Source of the DNA: Acetobacterium wieringae
GTDB lineage: Bacteria; Bacillota; Clostridia; Eubacteriales; Eubacteriaceae
Reading direction: 5' to 3'
Length of the DNA stretch: 64,000 bases
NCBI RefSeq assembly: GCF_026646375.1
Contig: NZ_JAIPPU010000005.1
Location: 62,001 to 126,000 of the forward strand
The position numbers were made by a program, and so were the translations under genes. Under the pieces are notes generated by a model. It made no database searches. It was not told the origin of the DNA and saw only the letters and a program-made list of their open reading frames with translations. Positions 16,555 through 25,138 of this stretch are shown piece after piece (positions within the stretch are counted from its first letter, which is position 1; every line of letters starts with the position of its first letter).

Positions 16555-16758
16555 TTATTTTTTAAACTTTTCTTTTAACTCCTCAATGGCTTTTTCGGCA
16601 GCTTCCTTAGTCATTCCATATTTTTCCTGAAGTTTATCGCCCAACACTTTGGCATTGCCTTTAACTGCTTCCAGATCTTCAGTCGTCAGTTTCTCCCATT
16701 TTACCTGAACATCCTCTTTCATCTGTTCCCATTTTTCTTCAAATGTGTCTTTATTCAT
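16555..16758 (-). CDS. CsbD-family stress protein
   Basis: A 67-residue, highly charged helical protein matching CsbD: WEQMKEDVQVKWEKLTTEDL followed by a glycine-containing KGNAKVLGDKLQEKYGMTKEEA-type second half (here AAEKA). CsbD proteins are induced by general stress in Bacillus; their molecular role is unknown. A strong GGGAGG site precedes the ATG. Single gene. Confidence 0.9.
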   Translation of the reverse strand: MNKDTFEEKWEQMKEDVQVKWEKLTTEDLEAVKGNAKVLGDKLQEKYGMTKEAAEKAIEELKEKFKK

Positions 16759-16949
16759 TTTTTTCCTCCCTTGTATTTAAGTGTAATTATTTTATTCGCT
16801 TATTTACCCTACTAAAAGCAATCTAAACAGATCAACTGGTTCAGTCATTTATAAATCATACTACTAAAAAAACTTTAAAAGCACCCTTGACTCTCCCCGT
16901 GGAGGAGCATTTATACTGCAACATATACAAGAAATGATTGGAGGAAGCA

Positions 16950-17672
16950 ATGGAAGACTGTATTAAAGTGAAAAATTTAAACAAATCCTATGGTAACCGG
17001 GTTGTGGTGAATAATTTAAGCCTCACCGTCAAAAAAGGCGAGGTGTTTGGTCTATTGGGCCCTAACGGCGCCGGGAAGTCAACCACCATCGACTGTATCC
17101 TGGGACTGAAGTCATTTGAAAACGGATCGGTGCGGGTTCTGGGGATGAATCCGCACACGGACCGAAAACGACTTTTTGAGCGAGTCGGGGTACAGCTGCA
17201 GTCATCCAGCTATCAGGGCAATATCCGAGTGGGCGAAGTCTGTGAGGAAATCGCCGCTCTTTACCAGTCACCTGCTGACTTCCGGGACTTATTGGTACAA
17301 TTTAAGCTGGATCACTACGTCAAGCAGCCAGTGGCCAAACTCTCCGGTGGTGAAAAACAAAAGCTGTCGGTGTTGCTTGCGCTGATCCCTCAGCCCGAGG
17401 TGCTCTTTCTAGATGAACTCACAACCGGGCTCGATACCGTGGCCCGGCGGGAGGTCTGGCAGGTTTTAACGGCGCTTAAAGAAAACGGACTGACGCTGTT
17501 TCTCACCTCTCATTACATGGACGAGGTGGAGGTGCTCTGTGACCGGGTCTGTATCATTAACCGGGGTAAAGCCCTGGTAACCGATACCGTCCCGGAGCTG
17601 ATTCTAAAAAGCCCATATAAACGGCTGGAAGAAGCCTATCTCTGGGTCATGAAGGAGGAAATCGCCATATGA
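16950..17672 (+). CDS. ABC-2 type exporter, ATP-binding subunit
   Basis: A 240-residue ABC ATPase. Walker A GPNGAGKS near 41-48, signature LSGGEKQK, Walker B VLFLDELTTGLD and the switch His in LTSHYMDEVE are intact. The ATG at 16950 is used because GGAGG lies just upstream; an in-frame TTG at 16938 overlaps that site. It overlaps the permease gene by four bases and drives it. The subfamily (CcmA/DrrA-like) exports drugs, lipids or peptides; the linked MerR regulator suggests a multidrug exporter. Confidence 0.9.
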   Translation: MEDCIKVKNLNKSYGNRVVVNNLSLTVKKGEVFGLLGPNGAGKSTTIDCILGLKSFENGSVRVLGMNPHTDRKRLFERVGVQLQSSSYQGNIRVGEVCEEIAALYQSPADFRDLLVQFKLDHYVKQPVAKLSGGEKQKLSVLLALIPQPEVLFLDELTTGLDTVARREVWQVLTALKENGLTLFLTSHYMDEVEVLCDRVCIINRGKALVTDTVPELILKSPYKRLEEAYLWVMKEEIAI

Positions 17673-18409
17673 AGAAATTCTTTACCCTACTCAAAATCGA
17701 AGGCAAACTGTCGCTGCGCTGCGTGGACAGCATCTTTTTCGGTATCTGTATGCCAGTGGGTATTATGATCCTAATCGGTCTGATTGTCGGACAAAACCCG
17801 GCACCCAACGATGCCGGGTACACCCTGATTCAAAGCTCCTTTGGGGCTCTGATCACCGTAGGAATCTGTGCCACGGCTTTTATGGGTATTCCCCTAACCA
17901 TCGCCGACTATCGGGACAAGAAAATTCTCAAACATTTTTTTGTCACACCAGTGAGTCCAACTATGTTATTATGGGTCCATGCCGTTATCAATATGCTACT
18001 ATCGATTGTTTCAGCACTGCTGATTTATACGGTCGCACGAATCTTCTTTGGATATGAAATCATTGGCGGAAAGCTCTCATTTATCGGATCTTACTTGCTG
18101 GTGATGGTTTCGATGTATAGTCTTGGACTACTCATTGCCAGCCTGTGCCGCACCGTTAAAACTGCTAACGTAGTCTGCAGCATTGTCTATTTTCCGATGC
18201 TGTTTTTATCCGGAGCGACCATTCCCTTTGAAATTTTTCCCCAACCGCTTCAGAGCCTGGCCAGTTTTCTGCCCCTAACTCAGGGTATTGCTCTGCTAAA
18301 ATCAACAAGTTTGGGACTGGAAACCAGCCTACTGATTCCCCTGATCGTGTTAATTGGATCGCTGGTCATTGGCATTATTCTGTCAATCCGATTCTTTCGC
18401 TGGGAATAA
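17669..18409 (+). CDS. ABC-2 type exporter, permease subunit
   Basis: A 246-residue membrane protein with six hydrophobic segments in ABC-2 arrangement. The region FLSGATIPFEIFPQPLQSLASFLPLTQ near 180-205 is the typical signature before the fifth segment. It pairs with the preceding ATPase (ATGA overlap) to form a homodimeric exporter. The MerR gene follows 13 bases later in the same operon. Substrate unknown. Confidence 0.88.
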   Translation: MKKFFTLLKIEGKLSLRCVDSIFFGICMPVGIMILIGLIVGQNPAPNDAGYTLIQSSFGALITVGICATAFMGIPLTIADYRDKKILKHFFVTPVSPTMLLWVHAVINMLLSIVSALLIYTVARIFFGYEIIGGKLSFIGSYLLVMVSMYSLGLLIASLCRTVKTANVVCSIVYFPMLFLSGATIPFEIFPQPLQSLASFLPLTQGIALLKSTSLGLETSLLIPLIVLIGSLVIGIILSIRFFRWE

Positions 18410-18422
18410 GAAAGGAACGTAA

Positions 18423-19268
18423 ATGAACGAAATCTATCAATGTCAACGCGTCGAAACTGTTTATTATAAGATCGGACTGTTTTCAAAAATCAACCGGGTC
18501 ACCATCAAAGCGCTGCGCCACTATGACGAAATCGGCCTGCTGCCGCCGGCGTTTATCGAAGAAGCAACGGGCTACCGGTATTATACCTCGGCTCAACTCC
18601 CGGTACTCCACCAGATTCTGGCCCTGCGGGATATGGGCTTTACCCTGGACGAGATTAAACAAGTCCAGGGTGGGATTCCGGAAAAAAAACTGCTTCAAAA
18701 AAAGCGGCTGGAGCTCATTCAAAAAATCGCTGACGATACTCTTAGACTGGCTCAAGTAGAATCCTACCTGGCTAAAAAAGATACAGACACCGGCGATTAT
18801 CACATCATTTTAAAAGACCTGCCCGAGGTGATTGTGGCATCCGTGCGAACGGTGATCCCAAGCTATGACTCTCTGTTTGATGTGGTGCCGTCGATGGGGG
18901 CCGAAATGGAACGACTGGGCTGTGTCTGTGCGGTTCCAGAATACTGTTTTAATATCTATCATGATGGTGAATACCGGGAAACCGATGTCGATGTTGAAAT
19001 CTGTGAAGCCGTTACGGAGAAAAAAGTGGATTCAGAAATGCTGACGTTCAAAGTCATCAACAGGGTTGAGCAGGCTGCCTGCGTCCTTCACAAAGGCCCC
19101 TATGATGGCTTCCCCAAAGCCTACAATGCAATACTGAAGTGGGTTGAGAACAATGGTTATGAGATTACTGACAATCCCCGGGAATCCTACATCGATGGTG
19201 CCTGGAACAAGGATTCTGCTGAAGACTGGCTGACAGAAATTCAGTTCCCGGTGAGAAAAATCAGCTAA
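18423..19268 (+). CDS. MerR-family regulator with GyrI-like effector domain
   Basis: A 281-residue activator. The winged helix (~19-85) contains FSKINRVTIKALRHYDEIGLL and GYRYYTSAQLPVL; a linker helix follows, then a GyrI-like (BmrR-type) ligand pocket from ~130 to the end (YDGFPKAYNAILKWVENNGYE). BmrR/BltR-type proteins bind drugs and switch on exporters, which fits its place behind an ABC exporter. The N-terminus is ~15 residues longer than usual; an AAAGGA site supports the ATG at 18423 but a later start cannot be excluded. Confidence 0.88.
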   Translation: MNEIYQCQRVETVYYKIGLFSKINRVTIKALRHYDEIGLLPPAFIEEATGYRYYTSAQLPVLHQILALRDMGFTLDEIKQVQGGIPEKKLLQKKRLELIQKIADDTLRLAQVESYLAKKDTDTGDYHIILKDLPEVIVASVRTVIPSYDSLFDVVPSMGAEMERLGCVCAVPEYCFNIYHDGEYRETDVDVEICEAVTEKKVDSEMLTFKVINRVEQAACVLHKGPYDGFPKAYNAILKWVENNGYEITDNPRESYIDGAWNKDSAEDWLTEIQFPVRKIS

Positions 19269-19372
19269 CTTTTTTATTACATTTAGTGCTCGTTTAAGTG
19301 CTCACTAAAGAAAATTGATAGAATGATAGGATAAGATAGCGTTTATTAAATCACCCGATTGGAGCTGTTAAA

Positions 19373-20191
19373 ATGAGGAGAACTCTTATCCTATCAAAAC
19401 AACTGACCACCTTGGAAAAATACGAACAGAAATTTTTGAATCAGACTGACAGTCCGTTTATGAAATCAAATTTTACCCCATTGGTCAATAAAATTGAGCA
19501 TAAAATACCAACCAGGCTGCAATCAACCCTTGATGGTGCCTTTTACGTGGGCTTTCATCTGGTCTTTGAAAAAGGCAGTTCGTTAATCGAAAAAACGTAT
19601 AATAAAGAAAAAATAGCTGTCGAATACGATTTGTATAATTACGCGATTGAAAAATATATGAATCGAAAATATCTGACGAAGTTGGACAAATCGTCAAAGC
19701 ACTCCCAAACCATCAATGAATCCATTGCCGCCATTGAAGGCGGTGTTCTGGGGTTGTTGGGGATTGGGCTTCCGGATATCCCCCTGTTTCTCGGCGTCAT
19801 TGTTAAAACCATCAATGAAATCGCCTTGTCCTATGGTTTTCAATACACCACAGCAGAAGAAAAAGCCTACCTGCTTTATCTGATCTGCGCCGCCATGACC
19901 AAAGAAGATCTGCGCAAAGCCTATGATCAGAAAGTCGAGCGCTTGGGTCTGGATATTGACACCCACGCCCACAAAAGTATTGATCTGGAGGCGGTGATGA
20001 AGGAGACCTCCGATCTTTTATCCAACACCCTGTTAACCGCCAAGTTTATTCAGGGATTGCCGATTGTCGGCGTCATTGGTGGGGTGGTTAATCCCCTAAT
20101 GATCAATAAAATCGGCAAGTACGCCCGGATCAAGTATAAGAAGCGTTATTTGCTTGGCAAAATAAAGACGACACCCCAGGCGCAGTCCTGA
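19373..20191 (+). CDS. EcsC-family protein
   Basis: A 272-residue EcsC-domain protein. The glycine-rich core IAAIEGGVLGLLGIGLPDIPLFLGVIV is near 115-145, with a second amphipathic segment (FIQGLPIVGVIGGVVNPLMI) near the C-terminus. EcsC is encoded with an ABC transporter in Bacillus but is widespread alone; its molecular role is unknown, probably membrane-associated. A GGAG site precedes the ATG. Single gene, convergent with the DUF4153 gene. Confidence 0.82.
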   Translation: MRRTLILSKQLTTLEKYEQKFLNQTDSPFMKSNFTPLVNKIEHKIPTRLQSTLDGAFYVGFHLVFEKGSSLIEKTYNKEKIAVEYDLYNYAIEKYMNRKYLTKLDKSSKHSQTINESIAAIEGGVLGLLGIGLPDIPLFLGVIVKTINEIALSYGFQYTTAEEKAYLLYLICAAMTKEDLRKAYDQKVERLGLDIDTHAHKSIDLEAVMKETSDLLSNTLLTAKFIQGLPIVGVIGGVVNPLMINKIGKYARIKYKKRYLLGKIKTTPQAQS

Positions 20192-20218
20192 CTACTTTAT
20201 AAAATTTTTTACCATTCG

Positions 20219-22021
20219 TTATTTTATCTGAACCAGCACATAAAAGTCAGCATTATATATTGTCTCAACTTCTGATTTTTCAATGGCTAAAAAAATCGCT
20301 ATCATCGAAATTTTTGCCTTATCATTTTCCACTGTAAACATAGCCTCGTCGGCATTCATATTATCTTTACTAACCTGGTAGCTGCCACCCTGGGATGTAT
20401 CAAAATGATCGAACACTTCTTGCATATCAATCCGCATCAGTTCCTGACCATTTGTCTCAGTCAGCACCAACTCCCCAATCCTACCAGTTTTTTCACGAGC
20501 CAATGTATAGCTTTTTCCATTTGACTCAAAATTGCAGATTATCGGATCCATTCTATCATCCTGCATGTAGAAATTTGCCACTACAAAGGTATGATACCCA
20601 GAGATATCAATCGGCGACTGCGGATTTAGATTGAGATAAATTGATTCGGATCGATATGGGCCTTCCTCGTAACGATAAAAACCGAAAGTGTTATAAAAAT
20701 CTTGATACAGATCAAAATCCTTGCCAAGAAAAGAAATTTCGTTGGTGTATTCCATCATGGCCAGATAGTTGATTGAATCAGAAATAATTTTTTTATCTAC
20801 TTCCGATATTGAAGCGTTCGGGAAAACGGTATCGTCTTGGATCATACTATTTTCAACCAGCGTTTCGGTCAATCGACCAATTTGATTGGTGCGACTGATC
20901 GTAAAAGCATCCACTGGCGGAATAATAGAAAATACTGAAAAGCCGATCAATAGCGCAGCGATGATCCCATTTTTTCGCACTGGCAAAAAACACATCAGAA
21001 TCCCGGAAATAGCTGCAAAGATACCAAAAATAATGACATAGTACCGACCATGAGTGATTCCTGTATCTTGAATCCGCAATGCTGAGGCAATAATCTGAAA
21101 GATAACAATGGGAACCAGGATTTTAGGGAAAATTTTACGGTACCATTTAGCAATTATATTTTCCAGATTACTGGCTAAAACATAAATCAATATGACTGCA
21201 ATGGCGAAACCCACCAGCATCGGTTCCAGCCGGTTATCTGTCCAGAAATCTCCGGTGATATTTCTGGCAATATAAATAACCAGTATCACCGTGTAAACCG
21301 CCAAAAGCGGGATTATGATATAGGAAAGCAGCACCTCCAAAAATCTCGGACACTGACAGGATCGTGCCAGCTTTTCCCGGTTATACTCCCGTTGCTCCAG
21401 TGACCGATTTTTATCGGATACCCCCGGATAGAAGGGAATCAGCGACAAAAAATAAATCGGAGCAAAAAGTATTCCAACAATGTTCAAGATATGCAGATAG
21501 GCGTTTTCCGAAACCCGAAACAAAAGTAAATCAATAGCGGTAATAATCAGTGTCATCCCAATAAACAGCACTCCCGAAAAAAGGAGGGCATTAAAGAAGG
21601 CTTTAAAAGTTGCCATGAAGCTTTGGTTAAAGCTGAACTCGCTTTTAATAACCGGAACCCAGATATAAGCAATTAACAAGGCAAAAAGTGCAACCGAAGT
21701 GCGAATCCAGGTTTCCATGCTGGTACTGGTATACTGTCGTACAATCAAAAAATAGCCCAATGTCAATAGCAGACCTAAACCCATTGCGGCCAGCCGAGAG
21801 CTTATTTTATCAAAAAAACGCTCCCAGACCGCCTCGAGGGTAAACCCCAGAAAGGCTCCAACTAAACAGGTCAATAAATACCGGGTATAATCGGCGTCTT
21901 GCTCAATCGCCATGGTGTTAATCGCCGCCGCTACCACCAAAAAAATAACCGTCACCGGATAACGGGATAATGCTGCAACCAGACCACCTAATTTTTCTTT
22001 GATTTTATCCATCAGTTTCAT
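20219..22021 (-). CDS. DUF4153 multi-pass membrane protein
   Basis: A 600-residue protein from the ATG at 22021, which follows AGGAGC; the open frame extends to 22207 but the extra 62 residues have no membrane or family character. About twelve hydrophobic segments fill residues 15-390 (PVTVIFLVVAAAIN, YIWVPVIKSE), followed by a ~210-residue soluble extracytoplasmic domain with beta-rich character. It resembles DUF4153 membrane proteins of Firmicutes. No function is known. Single gene. Confidence 0.75.
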   Translation of the reverse strand: MKLMDKIKEKLGGLVAALSRYPVTVIFLVVAAAINTMAIEQDADYTRYLLTCLVGAFLGFTLEAVWERFFDKISSRLAAMGLGLLLTLGYFLIVRQYTSTSMETWIRTSVALFALLIAYIWVPVIKSEFSFNQSFMATFKAFFNALLFSGVLFIGMTLIITAIDLLLFRVSENAYLHILNIVGILFAPIYFLSLIPFYPGVSDKNRSLEQREYNREKLARSCQCPRFLEVLLSYIIIPLLAVYTVILVIYIARNITGDFWTDNRLEPMLVGFAIAVILIYVLASNLENIIAKWYRKIFPKILVPIVIFQIIASALRIQDTGITHGRYYVIIFGIFAAISGILMCFLPVRKNGIIAALLIGFSVFSIIPPVDAFTISRTNQIGRLTETLVENSMIQDDTVFPNASISEVDKKIISDSINYLAMMEYTNEISFLGKDFDLYQDFYNTFGFYRYEEGPYRSESIYLNLNPQSPIDISGYHTFVVANFYMQDDRMDPIICNFESNGKSYTLAREKTGRIGELVLTETNGQELMRIDMQEVFDHFDTSQGGSYQVSKDNMNADEAMFTVENDKAKISMIAIFLAIEKSEVETIYNADFYVLVQIK

Positions 22022-22228
22022 CTCTGCTCCTAATCTAAACTTACTTGATACATCCAAAAGACCATTCGCCCTATCAATGATAATGATATTTTTTATATAC
22101 CCTTCCTGGTTTGATATAATTAATAAATCCGGTATCTTTGTATAACCGTCTTTCTGACCTTTTTTTGATCCATTTTTCTTTGCACAAAAAAGTTCAATTG
22201 TTTTCATCCAATTGAACTTCTCAGCATG

Positions 22229-24772
22229 TTACTCGTTTGTTTTAAATAATTCAGTCAGAGGCACCGGGCGCTTGAAATAATACCCCTGAAATTCTTTGGG
22301 TTCAAAGGTCTTGATGATTTCAAACTGTTCCCGGGTTTCCACCCCTTCCACGGTGACCTCAAAGGACAGTTCATGAGCCATTTGGATCATTGTTTTTAAT
22401 AGCTTGCGACTTTTTATATCTTCCAATCGTTTGGCATAACTCTGGTCGATTTTTAACCGGTCGATCGGCAGATTTTTGATATAATCAATGGACGCATACC
22501 CAGTACCGAAATCATCAAGGGTGATCAGGAATCCCAGTTCACGCAATTCAGACAAAATGGCAGCGCCATACTCTTTGTTTGCAATTAAAGCAGTCTCAGT
22601 TATCTCAATCTCCAGTAAGTGTGGCGGAATATGATAACGGTTGACAGCATCCAGCAATTTATACAAAATATCTCGACTGGCAAAATGCTGACCGGAAAAA
22701 TTAATAGCAACCGGTATTTCTTTATTAACCAGATTATACTCGACAATGGACTGACAAACCCGCTCGATTACATAAAAACCAATGTTGATAATTTGACCAG
22801 ACTGTTCGGCAATATCAATGAAATAGCCAGGCGATTTAAGTGAGCCATCCTTTTGTTGCCAACGGATCAACGCCTCCAGTCCCAACATGGTCGTTCCATC
22901 ACTGGCATACTTGGGTTGATAATAAAGCACAAATTCTTTGGCTTCAAGTGCCGCTTCAATTTCATTTTTAATGGCATTTTCATGTAGGATATTATCCATA
23001 ATTAATTGATCGTAGTGTGAGACGTTAATCAGAACATTATTGATCACCGGTGTAATTGCCAGCCGGCTCATTTGTAGTAGTTCTGAGTAGGACTCGGTCT
23101 GCAAGGGGTAATAGGCGATGCCGATTTTGTATTTGATAATGACCGTAAACAGATCTAACACCAGGGGCTTATCAAAAAAATTGATCATCTGGCAAATTAA
23201 CTGTGATTCTTCTTTGTGAATACCTTCCGCCGCAATTAAAAAGTCGTTATTACTGGACAGACCGATCAGATCCCGTTCTTTTGTAATGCCTTCTAAAAAT
23301 TCCGCAATACTTCTGAGAATAGCACTATAAATTTCTTTGCCATGGCTATATGTCAACTCATTGAGATTGGTAATGGTTAAATTGATAATGGTAATATCCT
23401 GCTCTTTCAAAAAATTGGTTTCCAGCAGTGTATTAAACCGTATTTCATTGAGCACACCGGTTAACTGGTTGTAATCCAGCAGATATGAAATCTTTTGATT
23501 GGCATTCATCAATAAATGAACATTCCGGGTCAACTCGTCCTGACTGATCTGTAGCTTCTCACTTTTTTGCTCCAGTTCCTTTTTTTGGCGATATAATTCA
23601 TCATTGGCGTTTGCTAAGGCGAGGTGGGACTTTTTTCGAATTGTCATAATGATCAGCAACGCAGAAATAATGACTGCCATCAGAATCATAATAAAGCTGA
23701 TCAGAATCACCTGATTCAAGGTCAAAACGTAATTGCTCTGCGGTTTATTAATGATGCTACTATTGGGTGGCAGACGCTCCTCGGAGAGATTAAATGCCTC
23801 CATGCCATAATAATTAAAAATTTTTTGTTGCACCGGTTCTTCAATAATCGGTAAGGATTCAATAGAACGACCTGCCGATAATGCCAGGATATCTTCTCCA
23901 ATAATACGCCCGTGCTCATAGGGAGACACCACAAATCCACCAATTACCTGGTTGGTGATCGATGTTGAGACACCACAAAATGTCGGCAAATTCGAATTCT
24001 CCGACAACATATTGGTGTACTGATCGTGATTCAACACACCGAATGAACCCGCAGTATACAAGGCGGTGGACGCTTCATCGTATCTGGCTATTTCTTCCAA
24101 TTGCTGGTCATAATCCTCTATTTTTATAAGATGCAATCCAAAGTTTCGTTGATCCTCCTCAAGATTATTGTACGCCGCCTCCATTTGTTCATAGGTGCCC
24201 TGGGTCGTTGTTGTATCTGCTCCACAAATCAATAGATCCTTAATTTGTGGCATAGCCGAACCCAACCACTCAAAAAACGCTTCATAGTCGACATTCTGAA
24301 GTATTCCCTTTACGTCATTAAAGGGTAGCTCCAAAGGCAGTCCCCCGTTTACTCCAGCAAATAAAACCGGAACGTTTGGAAAATGTTCATTCTTTAAGGA
24401 TACAATCAATTCAAAAGCCGTATTATCGGTAACAACAATGGTAGCAATGTCTTTGGTTGCGTAATGTTTGATTTTTTCAATGGTGTTTTGATCCAGGGGA
24501 TTATCACGATAGGCATCCAAATACTCCGTGTAAATAGTGTATTTGGTATCTGAAAGGTTCTCAGTAATGCCTTGGTGAAGCGAGTCGGTCCAGGAAAATC
24601 CCTGATTATATGAATGGATAATCAAAATATTTTCCCGGGAAGCCACATCATCACCATCCGTGGCATATACGCCTGAAATAGCCCTACCCGAAAGAAAGCA
24701 AAAAAGAACCAGCATTGCTAACGCTCTTATCCAGACCCTCCAACTCCGCTGTGAATAGTGCCTCTGTTTCAT
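22229..24772 (-). CDS. EAL phosphodiesterase with GGDEF-like domain and ABC substrate-binding-like sensor
   Basis: An 847-residue membrane protein. N-terminal signal/TM, an ABC_sub_bind-like extracytoplasmic domain (ILIIHSYNQGFSWTDSL onward), a second TM (~350-375), a coiled coil, a degenerate GGDEF domain (NNDFL where GGDEF is expected) and a C-terminal EAL domain. The EAL side keeps EALIRWQ, the INFSGQHF segment and DDFGTGYASIDYI, so c-di-GMP hydrolysis is expected while the GGDEF part is probably regulatory. The sensor type is shared with the HD-GYP protein at 7641-9491. Start supported by GGAGG. Confidence 0.88.
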   Translation of the reverse strand: MKQRHYSQRSWRVWIRALAMLVLFCFLSGRAISGVYATDGDDVASRENILIIHSYNQGFSWTDSLHQGITENLSDTKYTIYTEYLDAYRDNPLDQNTIEKIKHYATKDIATIVVTDNTAFELIVSLKNEHFPNVPVLFAGVNGGLPLELPFNDVKGILQNVDYEAFFEWLGSAMPQIKDLLICGADTTTTQGTYEQMEAAYNNLEEDQRNFGLHLIKIEDYDQQLEEIARYDEASTALYTAGSFGVLNHDQYTNMLSENSNLPTFCGVSTSITNQVIGGFVVSPYEHGRIIGEDILALSAGRSIESLPIIEEPVQQKIFNYYGMEAFNLSEERLPPNSSIINKPQSNYVLTLNQVILISFIMILMAVIISALLIIMTIRKKSHLALANANDELYRQKKELEQKSEKLQISQDELTRNVHLLMNANQKISYLLDYNQLTGVLNEIRFNTLLETNFLKEQDITIINLTITNLNELTYSHGKEIYSAILRSIAEFLEGITKERDLIGLSSNNDFLIAAEGIHKEESQLICQMINFFDKPLVLDLFTVIIKYKIGIAYYPLQTESYSELLQMSRLAITPVINNVLINVSHYDQLIMDNILHENAIKNEIEAALEAKEFVLYYQPKYASDGTTMLGLEALIRWQQKDGSLKSPGYFIDIAEQSGQIINIGFYVIERVCQSIVEYNLVNKEIPVAINFSGQHFASRDILYKLLDAVNRYHIPPHLLEIEITETALIANKEYGAAILSELRELGFLITLDDFGTGYASIDYIKNLPIDRLKIDQSYAKRLEDIKSRKLLKTMIQMAHELSFEVTVEGVETREQFEIIKTFEPKEFQGYYFKRPVPLTELFKTNE

Positions 24773-24916
24773 TAATGCCCTCCGTTATTCTCCACCACTG
24801 AAAATAGAATTATCGTATTAGTTCTTATACCCATTCTAAGCTTCAATAAATGCAAATTTCCCTATCAACATAGCTGTAACACGATAAATTTTTAGAGTTA
24901 TTTGGTTTTTGCAATC

Positions 24917-24943
24917 AATAAAAAGACCAGCCTAAGCTGGTCT
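24917..24943 (-). terminator. Terminator after the structured element
   Basis: An 8-bp perfect stem AGACCAGC / GCTGGTCT with loop of four and a T-run on the minus strand. A degenerate copy lies at 25107-25123, immediately behind the subtilase gene. Confidence 0.8.
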
Positions 24944-25106
24944 GAGGTTGTCGCTAAGCTACCGTACCGATCAATTGTTAATCTGTTGTTCGCTGCGGAA
25001 TCGAACAGGCTATGCCATGTTCGCTCCGATGCGTAGGGTCTGACCCCTAGGTCACAACATGATGTAACAACTGTCGCTACTAGGTTATCTTTTTTGACAG
25101 TCTAAA
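24944..25106 (-). ncRNA. Putative structured RNA downstream of ChW subtilase
   Basis: Between two similar terminator hairpins the minus strand can form GTAGCGA-CAG-TTGTTAC (25080-25064), TAGGG-loop-CCCTA (25049-25034) and a long hairpin at 25028-24996 with CGGA, CGAACA and GGC paired to GCC, TGTTCG and TCCG around an ATA loop. An alternative TGTTCG/CGAACA pairing with the next CGAACA is also possible. No ORF. It may be a 3'-derived small RNA or a leader of the EAL gene, whose start is 170 bases further. I do not recognise the family. Confidence 0.4.
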
Positions 25107-25123
25107 ACCAACCTAAGCTGATC
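25107..25123 (-). terminator. Weak hairpin right after the subtilase gene
   Basis: ATCAGCTTAGGTTGGT on the minus strand is a decayed match to the terminator at 24924-24943, with a short T-run. It may give partial termination. Confidence 0.45.
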
Positions 25124-25138
25124 CAAAAAATTAATTGA

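Noticed and set aside
22022..22207. A 62-residue N-terminal extension of the DUF4153 protein
   Set aside because: The ribosome site AGGAGC lies before the ATG at 22021 and the extension has no membrane or family character.
24985..25060. A tRNA gene, because of TTCGATT and GTTGT/ACAAC ends
   Set aside because: The would-be T-stem does not pair and no anticodon arm forms; the segment instead folds into a single long hairpin.
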